From Pomphorhynchus laevis (taxonomy: Eukaryota > Acanthocephala > Palaeacanthocephala > Echinorhynchida > Pomphorhynchidae), in contig WNNJ02000520.1 in the NCBI GenBank assembly GCA_012934845.2, forward strand, positions 1 through 64,000: DNA of 64,000 nucleotides, read 5' to 3'. Positions 9,641-22,949 of this stretch are shown piece by piece. A program made the position numbers and the translations under genes. Below the pieces are notes generated by a model that did not search any database, was not told the origin of the DNA, and saw only the letters and a program-made list of their open reading frames with translations. Position 1 is the stretch's first letter. The number at the start of each line of letters is the position of its first letter.

Positions 9641-11039
9641 TTTGAAACATATATTCGTATAGTTCGATATACAGTTGAATATGGCAAAAGGATTTATATG
9701 AACGTGATGTGTATTCGTCCGACTTCTGAACCTGAATATTAAATTGTTTGGCAACTGTAGACAATTGCTAAAATTGTCATCAATAATCATTAGTCATCGA
9801 TAGATCGCATCAGTAAGCAATCCAGCAAAATGTATCATAAAATGCAATGTTAAAAATAATTTTGTTTTTGCAATGATTAAACATTAGTACCAATTTATTC
9901 CGAATGGTAAAATATTAACAAATTAATATTTAATAAAATATTAATATTTTTAATGTATAAATTGAATAATTTATTAAATTATAGAGTTGGAAATGTTTTT
10001 ATTTAAAATTTATCTGATATAAAATATGTGTAATAATTCAATAATTTAATAATAATTCAATTACTAATCAAATCAATAATTTAATACAAACGCTTAAACG
10101 CTTTCCTACAGAATATCAACAAATATCGGTTGGTGGAAATTTAAAGATGGTCGTGTGATATTTCACATTTTTCCTTAAAATATCCTTATTTTAGAATACA
10201 GATAAGTATTAAAGTAAGAATTTACTTTAATGTTTATCTTTTTAACCCACTTGATTAGATCAATTGCTCTATTTTTATCTTAACGAATACGTTTTAATTG
10301 AACTTATTGGTCGAGAGTGATATCACTTTATAATTTATCTCCATCTTGTTTAAGATAATTGTTTTAATTTTGAAATAATTTTTATTTTTGTAATTATTAT
10401 ATTGTAATTATTTATATTACCTAATTCATTTGTCTTAGAATGATTAGTAAATATTGGTAAATAATGCCTTGATCTTTAAAATATGTCATTTGTGTTAACA
10501 ATAATAAAATTTATTACAGACTTTGATTAAATGTGTTTTTGTCTATTTTCATAAAAAAACATTTTATCAAATTCTTCCAGATCTGAAAATTGTCTGATCA
10601 GGAAGAATTCATTAATTAAAGAGAGATTTATTAATGTAAAACAATATATATGGCAATAATTAGACATATTATTTTTATAGGCTTCAAATATAAGTAAATT
10701 TACAGGGGTCGCTACAAATTCTACATCTTTGAAATAGTCAAAATATACTTAATTTATTTGTAGCACCGTTTATTCCAATTCACCGAACACTACCAATCGA
10801 ACCTTATATTAAAATAAGTGTCATTCTATTAAAAGCATTTATATGATTTACAGTCTCAAATGGTAATTAGCGATTCTTCTGAAAGTAATGAATTTTCTAT
10901 GTCGTTACGGCATACGATGTTTATGTTCCAAAGACATCAAAGTAAAGTATAAGAGTTATTATATCTAGATTGAATTTCGAATTTTATTGACTAATTGTAA
11001 TAAAGTATATGAACTATATTAGTATTTTCTGCTTGATGG
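9641..11039. other. AT-rich sequence, no gene seen
   Basis: Very AT-rich, with scattered poly-A/T and no ORF, exon or repeat that I can support. Confidence 0.5.
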
Positions 11040-12215
11040 TATTTTTATAGTAACCTAGTTTAAAATATGCATCTATTAAATTATTTATATGATTTTAAAG
11101 AAAGCCAATATCATTACATATTGTTGAAATTCTTAAAATTTCATTATTTAATGTATTATATTTTATATTATATGGTATGCATGAATGCTCATGCAAAAAT
11201 ATGTTTCTTGTAAATTTAAATATGTCATCTTTACGATATAAATTAATAGTAGTTTTAGTTAATGTTAATTTAATGTTCATATCAAGATATAAACCTTCTT
11301 TATCATCAATATTGGTTTTATTAAGAATAAGGCTTTCTGGATAAATTTGTTCACTAGTTGAATAAAAATTATTACACTTAAATACAAATATATCATCAAT
11401 ATATCGAAACATACATTTCATATATTTATATAATTTAGATTTATTTTTTACACAGTTATGAACAAATTCATATTCTATAAAGCTTAAAAACAAGTCAGCT
11501 ATAATTGGGCTACTATTACCACCCATTGGAACACCTTTTACTTGTCTAAATATAGATGTCCCTACTTTTAAATAATTTTGATTTATCAAAATATTTAAGG
11601 ATTCTATTAATTCAATTTTATCCATATATTTATATTTATTTGATGGCTTAATTTTTGTTAGATAGGCGTTATAATTATTATAACATATATATTTATATTT
11701 TTTCAGAATATAAGATTAATTTTTCTAACTATTCTTTAATATCTGTTAAATCTAGATTTGTATAAAGCGTACTAAAATTGTACGTATTTATATTTTGAAA
11801 ATTTATTCCTTTTGTCTGTTCAAAAATTCTTTGATAGAATTAATACTGAAATAGTGTTTTATACCTGTATTAATTTCGATTACCCTACAATATTTTTAAA
11901 GTGTGATTTAATTGATTTAAGTGTTTATTCATATAGACAGAAAATGGTTTTAATGTACATTTAAACGCACTATATATGAACCTAGGTTTTATTGGATTTT
12001 TATGTAATTTTGGATTACAATATAATATAGGTATAGTTTTATTATCTGATTCAAGCTTTATACCCTTTTTATCCATTATAGAACAGTGACTTTTAATAAT
12101 TGTTTTTAAACTCAACTCACTACATTCATATGTTGGATTTACATCATTCCAATTTACCTGTAGAATTCTTTGCGCATCCAAGGCAAAGGTTACGTGAAAT
12201 CCATTTCGCAAAATG
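11040..12215 (-). mobile_element. Permuted-type Penelope-like element (Naiad/Chlamys-like), RT fragment
   Basis: The RT N-terminal block (12,211-11,885) includes YCNPKLHKNPIKPRFI. The core block (11,625-11,095) includes GVPMGGNSSPI and the catalytic RYIDDI box. PLE RTs typically have PMGSPLSP and Y-[VI]-DD. The piece ends before any C-terminal endonuclease, in keeping with related copies where GIY-YIG is upstream of the RT. The element is broken in several places. Confidence 0.75.
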
Positions 12216-14705
12216 TAGATTTGTTTGGTGCGTGGTTACATTTGTTTGAGATTTATCGTTGATAATGTGGTGTCTTTCATTATATATAATATAAAATCAT
12301 TACATATTATGAAGAAATTCTTAAAATATTAAATGGCAAGCTATTTGTGTTATTCAATTTATAAAAGTATAGCGGAAACAATTTGACATGTGGAATAAAG
12401 AAAATACAATTTTAACACAAATTGACCCAAATGAGTATGTGTCGATATATAGATTTTACTCAGATATTTCGGAAAATAAGTTACACAATGTAATATCCCT
12501 TGGATCAGACCATCCTCCGTACATATTCTTTGAATGATTTTTTGACCTACGTTTAAATTGCAACTTTTCCGGAAATAATTCATTGCTGATTTCGTCGACA
12601 ACATTGAGACGCTGTTTTTTTTTCGAATATTCAATTCCTCAATTGAAGAATTCATCTGTACTTTGTTGTGTACTCCGCTAATATAAAATCAAACAGTTAA
12701 ATTTTAATATTACATAAATAAATACATGATTCCGGTATGTATTATTCGAGATCCATATAACGGAAAGCAAGAACTGAATTTAGCAAATTTATTCATTATA
12801 TGAACAAGAGATATATCCCAGTTGTAATCGTCGTATTTACAAAATTCCTATAATTAAATAAAATTATTCTCAAATGAAGAAGGTATAACAAAATAAACGG
12901 GCGTTAGGCGCGTTGCCGAGATAAATCCGGCAATTGAAATGTGCTAGTTATATATGAAATAGAATGTCTGCATTTCAAAACGTTCACATTATATCGATTA
13001 CTATCAAAAGTAGTAGAATGGGAATGCAGTACTAATATGCGCTTCGTGTTTTAATTCAAAAATATTGTAAATTAAAATAATTAAGCTTATTACTTTGCTA
13101 AGCATTTCCGGATAAATGCTTAGCGAATACTTAAAAAAAGGACTCAGTTAAATCAGTTCGACAGATTAATACAAACAATTTTACATTATTAGTGGGATTT
13201 ATGTCAGAAACGTATATTCAACTTTGAAGATGAATAAACTTGGTTTTCGTTATTAAATGCTCTTGTCGATGAAAGAATTTTGTTTACCTCACTGAAGATT
13301 TTAGAAGGCGCATTGGGCGCATACGAAAATAATGCTGCCTACCCAGCCCTAGACACTATTTTTCCATAGATACGGATCTCTATTTGAATAAAAATATTCA
13401 AAAATATTCCAATAATATTTATTGTTAAAAATTATTTATCTTTATTTTTAATTTATAAATAGTATAAAATACGTAGTATTTAATATTATACTATATTCCA
13501 AATACAAATATAGTCCTGTATTTCAATAGCACCAGACTTTTAGATTGCAAATGCTGAAATTGTCTTTATCTAAAATATAGTCTGTATACTACACATTTTT
13601 CTCAGTTTACTTCGTTGAAATTACAAAAAACTTGGATTGATCAATCGGAGAGAATCGCGTCAATGATTCTTAGTTCGGATATTTGATATCACTTCCGATA
13701 AGAGGATGGGTGGTAAAACACCATAATAAAACACCATAAACACACATAATACTGTGGGTGACAAAGTGTTATGAAGTGGAATAAATGCGTTATAAAAGTA
13801 AGCAGCTTGAGACAGATGAGGAAGAAAATTCAAAAGTACAATATGATAAAAATCCTATTTTTATGTCGAAAATGTATAATAATTATTAAACTATTATTTA
13901 ATTAAATTAATAACCGCTATAACGTCATCATACTCATATATTTAATGTCAAATATTTTTTACATTTTGTCAACTATACATTTACAAAATATCGTTTCATT
14001 TATCAATTAACAAGTATTTATGTAATTAAAATAATTAATATTAAAATCATATTTTGTAAAATAATTTAACATTAAATTATTAGATTTTTAGTTATTAATA
14101 ATTGATATTTTAATAAAGTTATTGTTTAGTCCTTTTCAAATCAAAAAGCAAATTTTCTCAAAAAGATGTTTAAATAAAACCGTATGACATTAATTTTGGA
14201 ACTTTTCTGACAATAATTTGGAGCTTTACCAATGGGACATTAGAACTCAAGGAAAAAAATTATATGGTAAAAATAGTCAATTTATAACTCTAAAATAAAA
14301 ATAACGCAGATTTTCAAAATGTAAAATTAGTGAATTTTAAAATAATTATAAGATTACAAAAGTAAATAGAGGAAATACATCATTGGGAATGTATTTTGGC
14401 CAGCTGCTAGGATCAGGAGGATTAAAGCCAAAATATCATAACGTAATAGTTTCGCCCGATGACAATTTCTCTTAATTCTATCACAGTGAGTATTGTATTA
14501 AATAAAGATGTTGAATTATCGGCTCATAAAAATGTTGAGTTATAGTTTACTCTACATTTAAAGTCGCGCTTATCTTTAACATTCTAATACGTGAAGGAGC
14601 ATAACTCCAAAAATTGCTCCTATACATATTTTGTTTTTATGAAAAGAAAAACAAAATGTTGTAATTATGGTATTTAAAGCAATGAAACTATAAGTTGATT
14701 CATAC
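12216..14705. other. AT-rich sequence, no gene seen
   Basis: A 98-codon minus-strand ORF at 12,655-12,359 has no recognisable motif and I do not call it. Nothing else can be supported. The MGAT2 exon expected to hold the DDYNWDW segment was looked for here and not found. Confidence 0.45.
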
Positions 14706-14789
14706 GTCTTCTAGCGATTTAATGATTTTCCACTGCTCTCTTGTCAATAAAACTCCAAATACGGATTCCACGGAATCACTTATGTAAAT
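14706..14789 (-). pseudogene. MGAT2-like gene, exon d
   Basis: An 84-nt exon with a good acceptor (TTTTGTAG before 14,789) and a plausible donor (GTATGA from 14,705). It encodes SVESVFGVLLTREQWKII, which aligns with the STEHNMGLALTRNAYQKLI segment of N-acetylglucosaminyltransferase II. It follows exon c in the expected order. See exon b for the gene as a whole. Confidence 0.5.
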
Positions 14790-15439
14790 CTACAAAATGT
14801 AAACTCAGTAATCGTCTCAATTAAGAAAGTACCGTATTAAACAAGGGATTTTGAACATTTCGAAGGGCTACCAACGACAAATATGTGTTTATCTTCATCA
14901 CAAACACTAAAATGAAATTGCATTTGAGCATACATCATATAGATTTCCGAAATTTATTTGTATAAATCAAATTATATCATGTGAGCTACAAAAGTTGTAA
15001 AGTACGCATATAACGGAACCAAGTATTTTATAAAATGGTGTTTTCTACTTAGAAATTCAGATAAAAGTATTTTCTGATATCTAAGTGATTTTGGTTAAGC
15101 TTATAATATCAGCATCACAAAAAATAGTGGCCCTTATATTCTCAATTATATGATACAATGATGATTAATCAAATTCTATTTTAATAGAGTTGTCTTTTAA
15201 ATATATTGCAAAATGCTTTGCGAAAGAATATAATCAAAAACGATAAAACTTGTCAAAGCATTAGTAAATCACAAAATAATCTCATTATTGATATATTTAT
15301 ATAAATTACCAAAATCATAGAATAAATAATTACAAAATCATTTGAAAAATCATGTTATTAAGACATTAGAACTTGTTTCGATCATTCTTTACTAAATGAT
15401 AATTTTTCCAACATCAAGTAAATACTGTTTTTAAACGAA
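14790..15439. other. presumed intron, MGAT2-like gene
   Basis: AT-rich, between exons c and d. No other feature seen. Confidence 0.4.
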
Positions 15440-15592
15440 ACCATTGAATAGCAAAAGTACAAACCCTGAAGCGATGGCTTTCTCACAAATGAACAACAAA
15501 TCGCTTAGTACATAGAAATCTTCTTCAATAAAGATTAATCGTATGTCAGTAATATTCTTTAGAATCCTTAATTTTCCAAATACGAAATTGAC
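15440..15592 (-). pseudogene. MGAT2-like gene, exon c, with the EED catalytic motif
   Basis: The exon opens right after an AG acceptor (CTATAG at 15,598-15,593 on minus) with VNFVFGKLRILK, then LIFIEEDFYVLSDLLF. This aligns with LHFVWERVKILRDY and LILFLEEDHYLAPDFY of MGAT2. The EED is the metal/UDP-GlcNAc-binding acidic motif of this family. The junction with exon b (HHWWLK | VNFVF) reproduces the family's HHWWWK-LHFVW exactly in phase 0. The 3' boundary is uncertain, and a stop follows at about 15,432. Confidence 0.65.
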
Positions 15593-16656
15593 CTATAGAT
15601 AGTAACGAGTTTTCATAAAGGTGCAATAGATAAGAAAATCGTTAGCATGCAAATGTTTCATTTGAATATTACAATATTAAAAAATGTTTGTAAGAAATTT
15701 TAATTAAACAATTTAGGAAGTCACTGGATTCTGTTTCGCTCATCTTTAACCAAAAGACTTTTTGGATAACACAATTCAAAATATACTTGATAAAAATGAA
15801 TTTTAAATTACTTTATAGACTAACATTCCTTACAACGTTGCTTTAAAAACTATTAAGATTATAGCAAATTAAATGTAAGGACATAATTATCATCAAAATA
15901 TACGCAGAAAGTCCTGTTCGAGTCTTGAATGACTTCAAGTGAGCCCGTAATAGTTAAAATCGTCAATCGCGTATCGATTAGAGCAAAGAGCAATAAAATA
16001 GTTTCGAAGTGGTAAGTATATCAGATTATAAATATTAAAATATTTTCAAAATATTTATTATATGTATTTTATAGTCGATAATATAAAAATATGACGACCG
16101 ATTCTATTTAATTTTATATAAAATGTGATATAAAATTTTTACTGACAAAAACTTTGATCAACGAAATTAATCTTTACATTAACAAGTTAATGTAATTTAT
16201 AGTCTAATAATATAAAAACATAATGACCATAATTATAATTTTTTTCATTTTTTTCAGAACACTCAAATAAAACATATACACATATCAACCGTAAATAATT
16301 ATAATATTATTAATAATAATATTTTTATATTATTATTTTAATTATATAAAACACAATATCATATAATTCTATTTGATTTTATATTAAATTTGGGCGAATA
16401 AAATGTGATGTAAAATTTATTAAATACATTTTAATAATTATATTTTGTATGATCAACGAAATTAACCTTTACAAATAGATTTTACCAATAAGACAAGTTA
16501 ATGTTAAGATTCATTAATATAATAGCAGAATAATCATTTAAAAAACAATCAGTTAGATACAAGGGTGATATACATCATTGTAATCATGCAAACGACACTA
16601 CCGAACATCTTTAATTTAAAAAGGATCAATTAAAATGTCCAAGTGCTTAGTGTTAC
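15593..16656. other. presumed intron, MGAT2-like gene
   Basis: AT-rich, between exons b and c. No other feature seen. Confidence 0.45.
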
Positions 16657-16865
16657 CTTCAACCACCAATGATGTTTGATCTGAACAATTTCGGCGTCCC
16701 GATAATTATTAAAGGAATCTGGGAATTGCTCATTTAAACATTGCTTCGACAAATTACTAAAATGAAGAAATTTTGCTCCAATTAATTGAATGTTTATATT
16801 TAGTTTGTTTGATAATGTTCTCACTGCGTATTCAGAACAAACTTTTATTAGCTCTTTCAAATAAA
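16657..16865 (-). pseudogene. MGAT2-like N-acetylglucosaminyltransferase II, exon b
   Basis: Encodes CLNEQFPDSFNNYRDAE followed by IVQIKHHWWLK. The equivalent MGAT2 segment is CINAEYPDSFGHYREA, then KHHWWWK. A consensus donor (AAG|GTAACA, 16,656-16,651) ends it. MGAT2 is a Golgi type II enzyme that adds GlcNAc in beta-1,2 linkage to the alpha-1,6 mannose arm of N-glycans. Exons a (41,077), b, c and d lie on one strand in the right order, so the gene spans at least 26 kb with a ~24-kb first visible intron full of repeats. Exon a has an in-frame stop, and the N-terminal half of exon b is poorly conserved. I therefore read it as a pseudogene or very degenerate paralogue. Confidence 0.65.
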
Positions 16866-17699
16866 AAAATATAATTTATTTAAAGTTTAATTATGTTACT
16901 ACCATGCAATCTTTTAATTTTCATATCAGTAAATTAGAAAGAAATAGATCCTTTTAATGTGCTCGATGATCAATTGATTGATCCTTTGTTTTTTAATTAA
17001 TCGATCCTTTTAATGTGCTATTTGACAAATTTCGACTGATATTGAAATGTAGCGCGTATGACTGCTTGGGTTTACCAGGATATAAAGAGTTGCAAATTAA
17101 TTCAATTGCCATGTATGCCTAATTGGGACAAATTGTAAGTTTCGTTTCTGGTGATGCTAGCAGCAGCTAGTGAAGTATAAATATAAATTAGTGTTGTATT
17201 GATTCTGCTCCTAATTAAAAAATTGATCAAATCATTTTTATATTAGTGATCATCATCACTTTCTACGCTTTTGCTGCTTAATAAAACTTGAGCACAAACT
17301 GAAAATTTGATATTTTATTTAAACACAAATTTATTCGAAAGGATTAATGCAATTTAGAAGTTTGGCATCCTATGAATTTAAACCACAATGGATTACTTTC
17401 GAACCCTGAAAGTAATCTATCCCAATCCGCTCACCTGAAAATTGTTTTGAAGCATCGCTCCCGCGCGTTCTCTGTCCCTCTCCCGAAGATTTAAATTCAT
17501 GTTATCTTCAGACACTCGAATTTTTCCTGATCGCAGAACTTCCGAAATCGCTTAACTCTCTTCTGCCCTAATCGAAAAACGCCGTCGCTAATAAAACAGC
17601 GAAACAACTCTTTCCATCCTAAACATCGACGAAAATTTTCAAGTTGTCCACACCCAAAAAGTCGATGGGGCTCCATTACCCTATGTGTCTTCTCCGCTA
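16866..17699. other. no gene seen
   Basis: AT-rich at first. From about 17,400 the base composition shifts toward the C-rich composition of LINE-beta, and the stretch may include its decayed 5' part. Confidence 0.4.
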
Positions 17700-18642
17700 G
17701 TCTCTATAACCATCAAACATCCTTCCCGCCTCGTGCTCCTCAACACTGGATGTATTCTCCATTCTCCATATGTAGCATTGTTTGCATCATATCTATTCTA
17801 CCGTTCTTTTCTCGTCTGCTCTAATTTATTGTGGGGTCCCACAAGGTTCAGTCCTTAGCCACCTGTTTTTCTCCCTTAATCTTTTTGATCTCTCTCTTGT
17901 TTATCTAACTTTACTCCTTTAACGTTATGCAATACGCAAATGTCATCCCTATATATGCTCAGAAACCCGCCCACCGCAAACAAGATATCGGCATTTCCGC
18001 CTTCAACTGTCTTTATTCTATAAACAAACGTCTTTCCCATCTTCATCTCGTTCTCAATCCTGACAAGTCCAAAATAATGTGAATCTTCCCCCGTCAACCT
18101 AACATATCTCATCCCCATGTATCTTTTGTCTCATTACTAATACCCATAGTCCATAATCTCACTTTCTAAGGCTTCTATTTCGATCATCGCCCTTCCATTA
18201 AACACTTTGCCCGTGATAAGGTCTGCTCGTCTAACTTAATTCTCAGTGGCATCAGCCGTATCCGCTCCTTTATCGACTTTCGTTTTTGTAATTGCCTTCT
18301 TACATCGCTTCTCTTCCCTAAAATCGATTACCGCCTCAGCCTTTTTTGCCAATTCTCCTAAATCAATCATCCCACCCATACAACGCATCATTAACTCGGC
18401 CTTTCGAGTGCTCCCACGTCTCCGTCGCTTTGACCACACATCCACATATCTTGCCCAACACTCTTGGCTAACCATCCACATCCGCATCCAACTACGCCTT
18501 TTTCTTGTAACGTTTTACTTATCATCGCTGACGGATGCCCATCGTTCATCAAAGATCCTTTTCTTAGACCACATTCGCTTCGCATCTCTCAATCGCTGTG
18601 TTCCCGTCATACCCTCTTACTTCACGTTCCAAATTAGCTTTC
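17700..18642 (+). mobile_element. LINE-beta (CR1-type) copy 1, RT C-terminal half, broken
   Basis: Decayed RT reading with GVPQGSVL-like residues and a catalytic box YANV (17,933-17,944) in place of YADD. It continues through LNPDKSKIM with a TGA at 18,080-18,082, to a C-terminal CR1-type region rich in His and Pro. It is interrupted by copy 2 at 18,643 after SYPLTSRSKLAF. The sense strand is C/T-rich, unlike the AT-rich surroundings. Confidence 0.7.
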
Positions 18643-19800
18643 GACAGTTTCGACCACTCCGTCTTCCATTATCGCCTTCGTTATGATTACGGCTTTTCTT
18701 CTTCCTCCGTAGCATGGCTTGCCTCATATCTATCCGACCGTTCTTTTCGCGTCTGTTCTTATTCATCATCCTTCCCTCCCATTCCTATATTTTGCGGGGT
18801 CCCACAGGGTTCAGTCCTAGGATCCCTGCTTTTCTCTCTTCTGCTTTGCGATCTCTCTCCGTTTATCAAACCTTTATTTTTTAACGTCATGCAATACGCC
18901 AATGACATCCTCATCTATGCTCATGCACCCGCACATCGCATACACGATATCTGCATTTTTGCCTTCAACTGTCTTTCTTCTATCTACGAACGTCTCTCCA
19001 ATCTCCATCTCGTTCTAAACCCCGACAAGTCCAAAATAATGTGAATCATCCCCCGTAAACCAAGCATATCTCCTCCCACTTTATCTTTTGCCTCATCGAT
19101 CATCCCCGTAATACATAATCTCACTTTCTTAGGCTTCCATTTCGATGATCACCTTTCCCTTAAAATCTTCTTACGTGACAAGGTCCGCTCGTCTAGCTTA
19201 ATTCTCCGTGATATCCGCCGTATCCGCTCCCTTATCGACTTCCGTTCCTGAATGTATCTTCTTTCATAGCTTATTTTCCCTAAAATCAATTACTGCCTTA
19301 GCCTTTTCGCCAATTCTCCAAAATCCATCATCATACCCTTACAACGCATAATCAACTCCGCTGTTCGAATGCTCTTTCGTCTCCGTCGCTTCGACCACAC
19401 ATCCACATATTTTGCCCAACTCTCCTGGCCCACCATCCACATCCGCATCAAACTACGCCTTCTCGTAACTTTTCGTCTCATCGCTGTCGGCTCCCCCATC
19501 GTTAATCAACCTTCCTTTCTTAGACGATACTCGCCCCACCTCGCTATCGCTTCGTTCCTGTCATACCCTCTTACTCCAAGTTCCCAATTACTCCAACAAC
19601 TACGGTATCTGATCCTTCCCTGTCGCCGCCTCACTCGCCTGGAATTAACTCCCTCTCGACATCCGCCGCGCTCCCTTCTTTATCACATTCAAATATCTCC
19701 TATGTTCTCACCTTCTCGACACATGATTTACATTTTTGTTCTGCTGTGGTCATGTAAGCGTGCTCCGGTACGCATGTGCCAAGTAGAAATAAATCCTTAA
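18643..19800 (+). mobile_element. LINE-beta (CR1-type) copy 2, joined head-to-tail to copy 1
   Basis: The copy starts at FDSFDHSVFHYRL, the RT block around the first catalytic Asp (compare SAFNSVDHSVF in the 50-52 kb copy). CGVPQGSVLGSLLF and QYANDILIYAHA (YAND at 18,895-18,906) follow, then a TGA after KSKIM (19,042-19,044). The downstream C-terminal region runs to about 19,798, with AATAAA near 19,787. The 149-codon open stretch 18,598-19,044 spans the copy 1/copy 2 join in frame. Confidence 0.75.
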
Positions 19801-20802
19801 TTATTGTATTTTTTCTTGAAAAACGAAAAATAAGTATTTGGTAAATTTCCGCTAATGCAATTGGTTTCTTCAAACAAGACAATTTAAAAGTTTGAAATGT
19901 TGCTTCTGAAGAGGCCAATTATTTTGATGAAAATTATGAATAGTGATATTTTATATTATTTATTCTCAGGGAATACATCTTAAAAAATGTCTTGATAAAA
20001 AATGTCATTTTTTATCTTTTTTATTTAAATAATAAATTTGCATATACCGGAAAAATTACATTTTTATTATCACATTAAACAGTAGTAGCTTATTATGAAT
20101 ATTAATGGCAACGTTATTTGATTTAAAGTGTTAATATTTAATACATATATTTTAGGTTCTAAAATAATTTATTTATAATAAATTTATTATAAATAAATTT
20201 ATTAAAGTTTATTTATAATTTATAATTTTAAATTATTTTCAGCAAAATAATTTTTAAAGTAGAATCTCTTCAATTTATATTTCACTAACTTAGATATCTT
20301 TGACAAATTTGAAACAAAAGTAAATTTTGATATATTTATATTTATTTTACGTTTTTATAATTACGTTTTTATTTGACACATTTATATAATCTTATTATTA
20401 TTTTGAAATAATAATCGGAAAATACTTATTAAAGACATCAATATTAAAACTTTTGGACTCTCACGTGGTCGATCTTAGAGAATTATTTTAATGCGGTAGC
20501 AAAAAATGGAAGTGAAAATGAAAAAAGAACGCTGTTAATCAAAATGAATAATATATCAAATTACACATCTTTATTTATAAAATACACTTAAATATTAAAT
20601 CAATACATAATATAGTAACATTTCTAAAATATAGTAACAGTTTCTATACCATTTAGGAACAACAGGCTTAAACATAAGGTCTTTCACGTTTCACACTTTA
20701 TGCGAACCAAACAAAATCAATTATTTGCTAAAATTGCAATCTATAATTCTATATTAATTCTATATTTTAAACTTACATTGATGATTTTGAAATTTCTTCA
20801 CA
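19801..20802. other. AT-rich sequence, no gene seen
   Basis: Contains short palindromic A/T runs around 20,160-20,230. No coding or repeat homology supported. Confidence 0.5.
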
Positions 20803-21081
20803 GTCTGATTTGAACCTTCCAGGAAAATTATCTTTGTGCAATTGTAATGAATAACCTCAAAATCATTAAATGAGTAAATAGCATTTTATTATTTTTAGGA
20901 ACTGTTAGATGTTAATGTATATGCATGAATATCTGTGCACACCTAAGCTAATACAATAATCCTAATCATAATACTAAATAATTGGTAACGTTATTGTCTT
21001 ACTAAATTATCAAGTGCCTAGCTGGTAATTGCAAAAGTATTATATTAAGTTATTTTATCCCAAATAAATATATACATTTAT
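20803..21081 (+). repeat. dispersed ~270-bp repeat, copy 1
   Basis: Closely matches 42,143-42,391 in the same orientation: TTATCTTTGTGCAATTGTA, then GGAACTGTTAGATGTTAAT, ending AAATAAATATATACATT. It has no coding capacity and could be a short non-autonomous element or a segment of a larger one. Confidence 0.75.
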
Positions 21082-21824
21082 AACCAGATATATATTATAT
21101 GTAATATAATATGCTGTATTAACTACGACTTGGACAAAAAACTATGGGTGGAACTTGATATTCTTTTTGATTTTATTTTTAGTAGCCTTGTTTAAAATAT
21201 GTATCTATTAAATTATTTAAATGATTTCGAAAAATATAGATTATCAATCTATAACACAAAAATACATCAAATACCTAAAAATAAAGTATATGCTTATGAT
21301 ATTCCGGCTTAAATTTAAAAATATGCTCTTTGTTCAGTCCATGTGGTTCATCCAACATTAGTTGCCCTATCATGCTCTGAAATGCAGTACTTCACAATTG
21401 CATCACGTTTAATCAAACCTATTTTCAAACCACTTCTTCAACTATTCAGTCACCTATTCATCGACTGATAAGTTTCACCAACTGCTGCATTTACAGTATC
21501 GTGCTTCATAAACATTACCAATCGACTCACGTGCCGCTGAACACTTAAACTTTATCACCATGCTTTCAAAACCATTATTTGTTGCAAAACTCGGACAAGA
21601 TTTTGAATTCACCCTTCGATATGGTTGCACTCATGATTCTCTTTAGATATTGTTTTGGGTTTCGATGAATCAGTTCAGGTAAGTTCACATTATTAAAAAT
21701 TAAAGAAAATGATAAAAAAGACAATAATTTAAAATTTTTAAAAAATTATAATATTTAATAACATATTTATTAATATAATAAATATTACATAATAATTATT
21801 CATAAATTAATTATTTTGGTATTT
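21082..21824. other. no gene seen; small PLE scrap
   Basis: 21,180-21,240 resembles the 3' end of the permuted PLE. 21,300-21,660 is less AT-rich and could be an old transposon, but I could not identify it. Confidence 0.35.
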
Positions 21825-22330
21825 TTAGTTTGTTTTTATTTTTAGAAATAAGACACTTAAGAGTTTAAATTTATTCTTTATATTATTGTGTTGATTTATA
21901 TATTTTTTCTGCTTAAAGTTATTTTTATAGCAACCTAGTTTAAAATATGCATCTATTAAATTATTTAAATGATTTTGAAGAAAGCCAATATCATTACATA
22001 TTGTTGCAATTCTTAAAATTTCATTATTTAATGTATTATATTTTATATTATATGGTATGCATGAATGCTCATGCAAAAATATGTTTCTTGTAAATTTAAA
22101 TATGCCATATTTACGATATAAATTAATAGTAGTTTTAGTTAATGTTAATTTAATGTTCATATCTAGATATATACCTTCTTTATCATTAATATTGGTTTTA
22201 TTAAGAATAAGGCTACATGGATAAACTTGTTCGCTTTTTGAATAAAAATTGTTCGAATTAAATACACATATATCATCAATGTATGAAGATATTAATATAT
22301 AAAAATATATTTCATATTTTTAAAATCGAG
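21825..22330 (-). mobile_element. Permuted-type PLE, RT C-terminal fragment
   Basis: Carries MNIKLTLTKTTINLYRK and HEHSCIPYNIKYNTLNNEI, nearly identical to the copies at 11,095, 23,230 and 44,280. The upstream end stops within the RT at the -DDI- region. Confidence 0.75.
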
Positions 22331-22949
22331 TCTAATGGTTGTAACGGATTTAAAGATGATGCATGTTAATTGAGAAATATGAGACCTCCACATTTTCATT
22401 GCTTGGCTAAATAGTCATTTGGACACGACATCATGTTTTTTAAATTATTCATTTGTCATACTGCATTAAAATATATTATAATTCACCTTTAAATATCACA
22501 ATTTCGCCATTTGCAGTGTGATGTAATAATATTTTTAATATTTAATATTTATATATACATTTAATATTTATATTTTATAATATTTTTATAGAAATAAGCA
22601 GTATTAAGCGTACTTCATGTTGCTTTGTTCTCGTGAAAAGGATCATTTTAAATATTTAGAAAGATGCGCAATACTGTCTTTAAATCATACTATTCCCTTG
22701 CGTTCTCTGGTGACTTCACATTAATGTAAGTAGCACTAAGATTTAAATTTTAAATCTTAAAATATTTGTAATATTCGTTCATTATTTTTTTCATTTGACG
22801 CGTTATTTAATGATTGTTAAACTATTATGTAATTACATTTTTAATTTTGTTGTTTCTTATTTATTAAATTTATTATTAATTTTTAATATTTTTTCTTATT
22901 ATTAATTTCTTAATAAGAAATAAAAATTTATTTATTTTTTATTTTTATT
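22331..22949. other. AT-rich sequence, no gene seen
   Basis: Low-complexity A/T, including homopolymer-rich 22,860-22,960. No feature supported. Confidence 0.5.

Noticed and set aside
12359-12655. 98-codon minus-strand ORF as a host exon
   Set aside because: No motif, no splice context judged reliable, AT-rich composition.
21300-21660. Possible mariner-like or host exon
   Set aside because: A minus-strand reading has a faint resemblance to transposase N-terminal residues (LKKWFENR) but several stops and no DDE signature.
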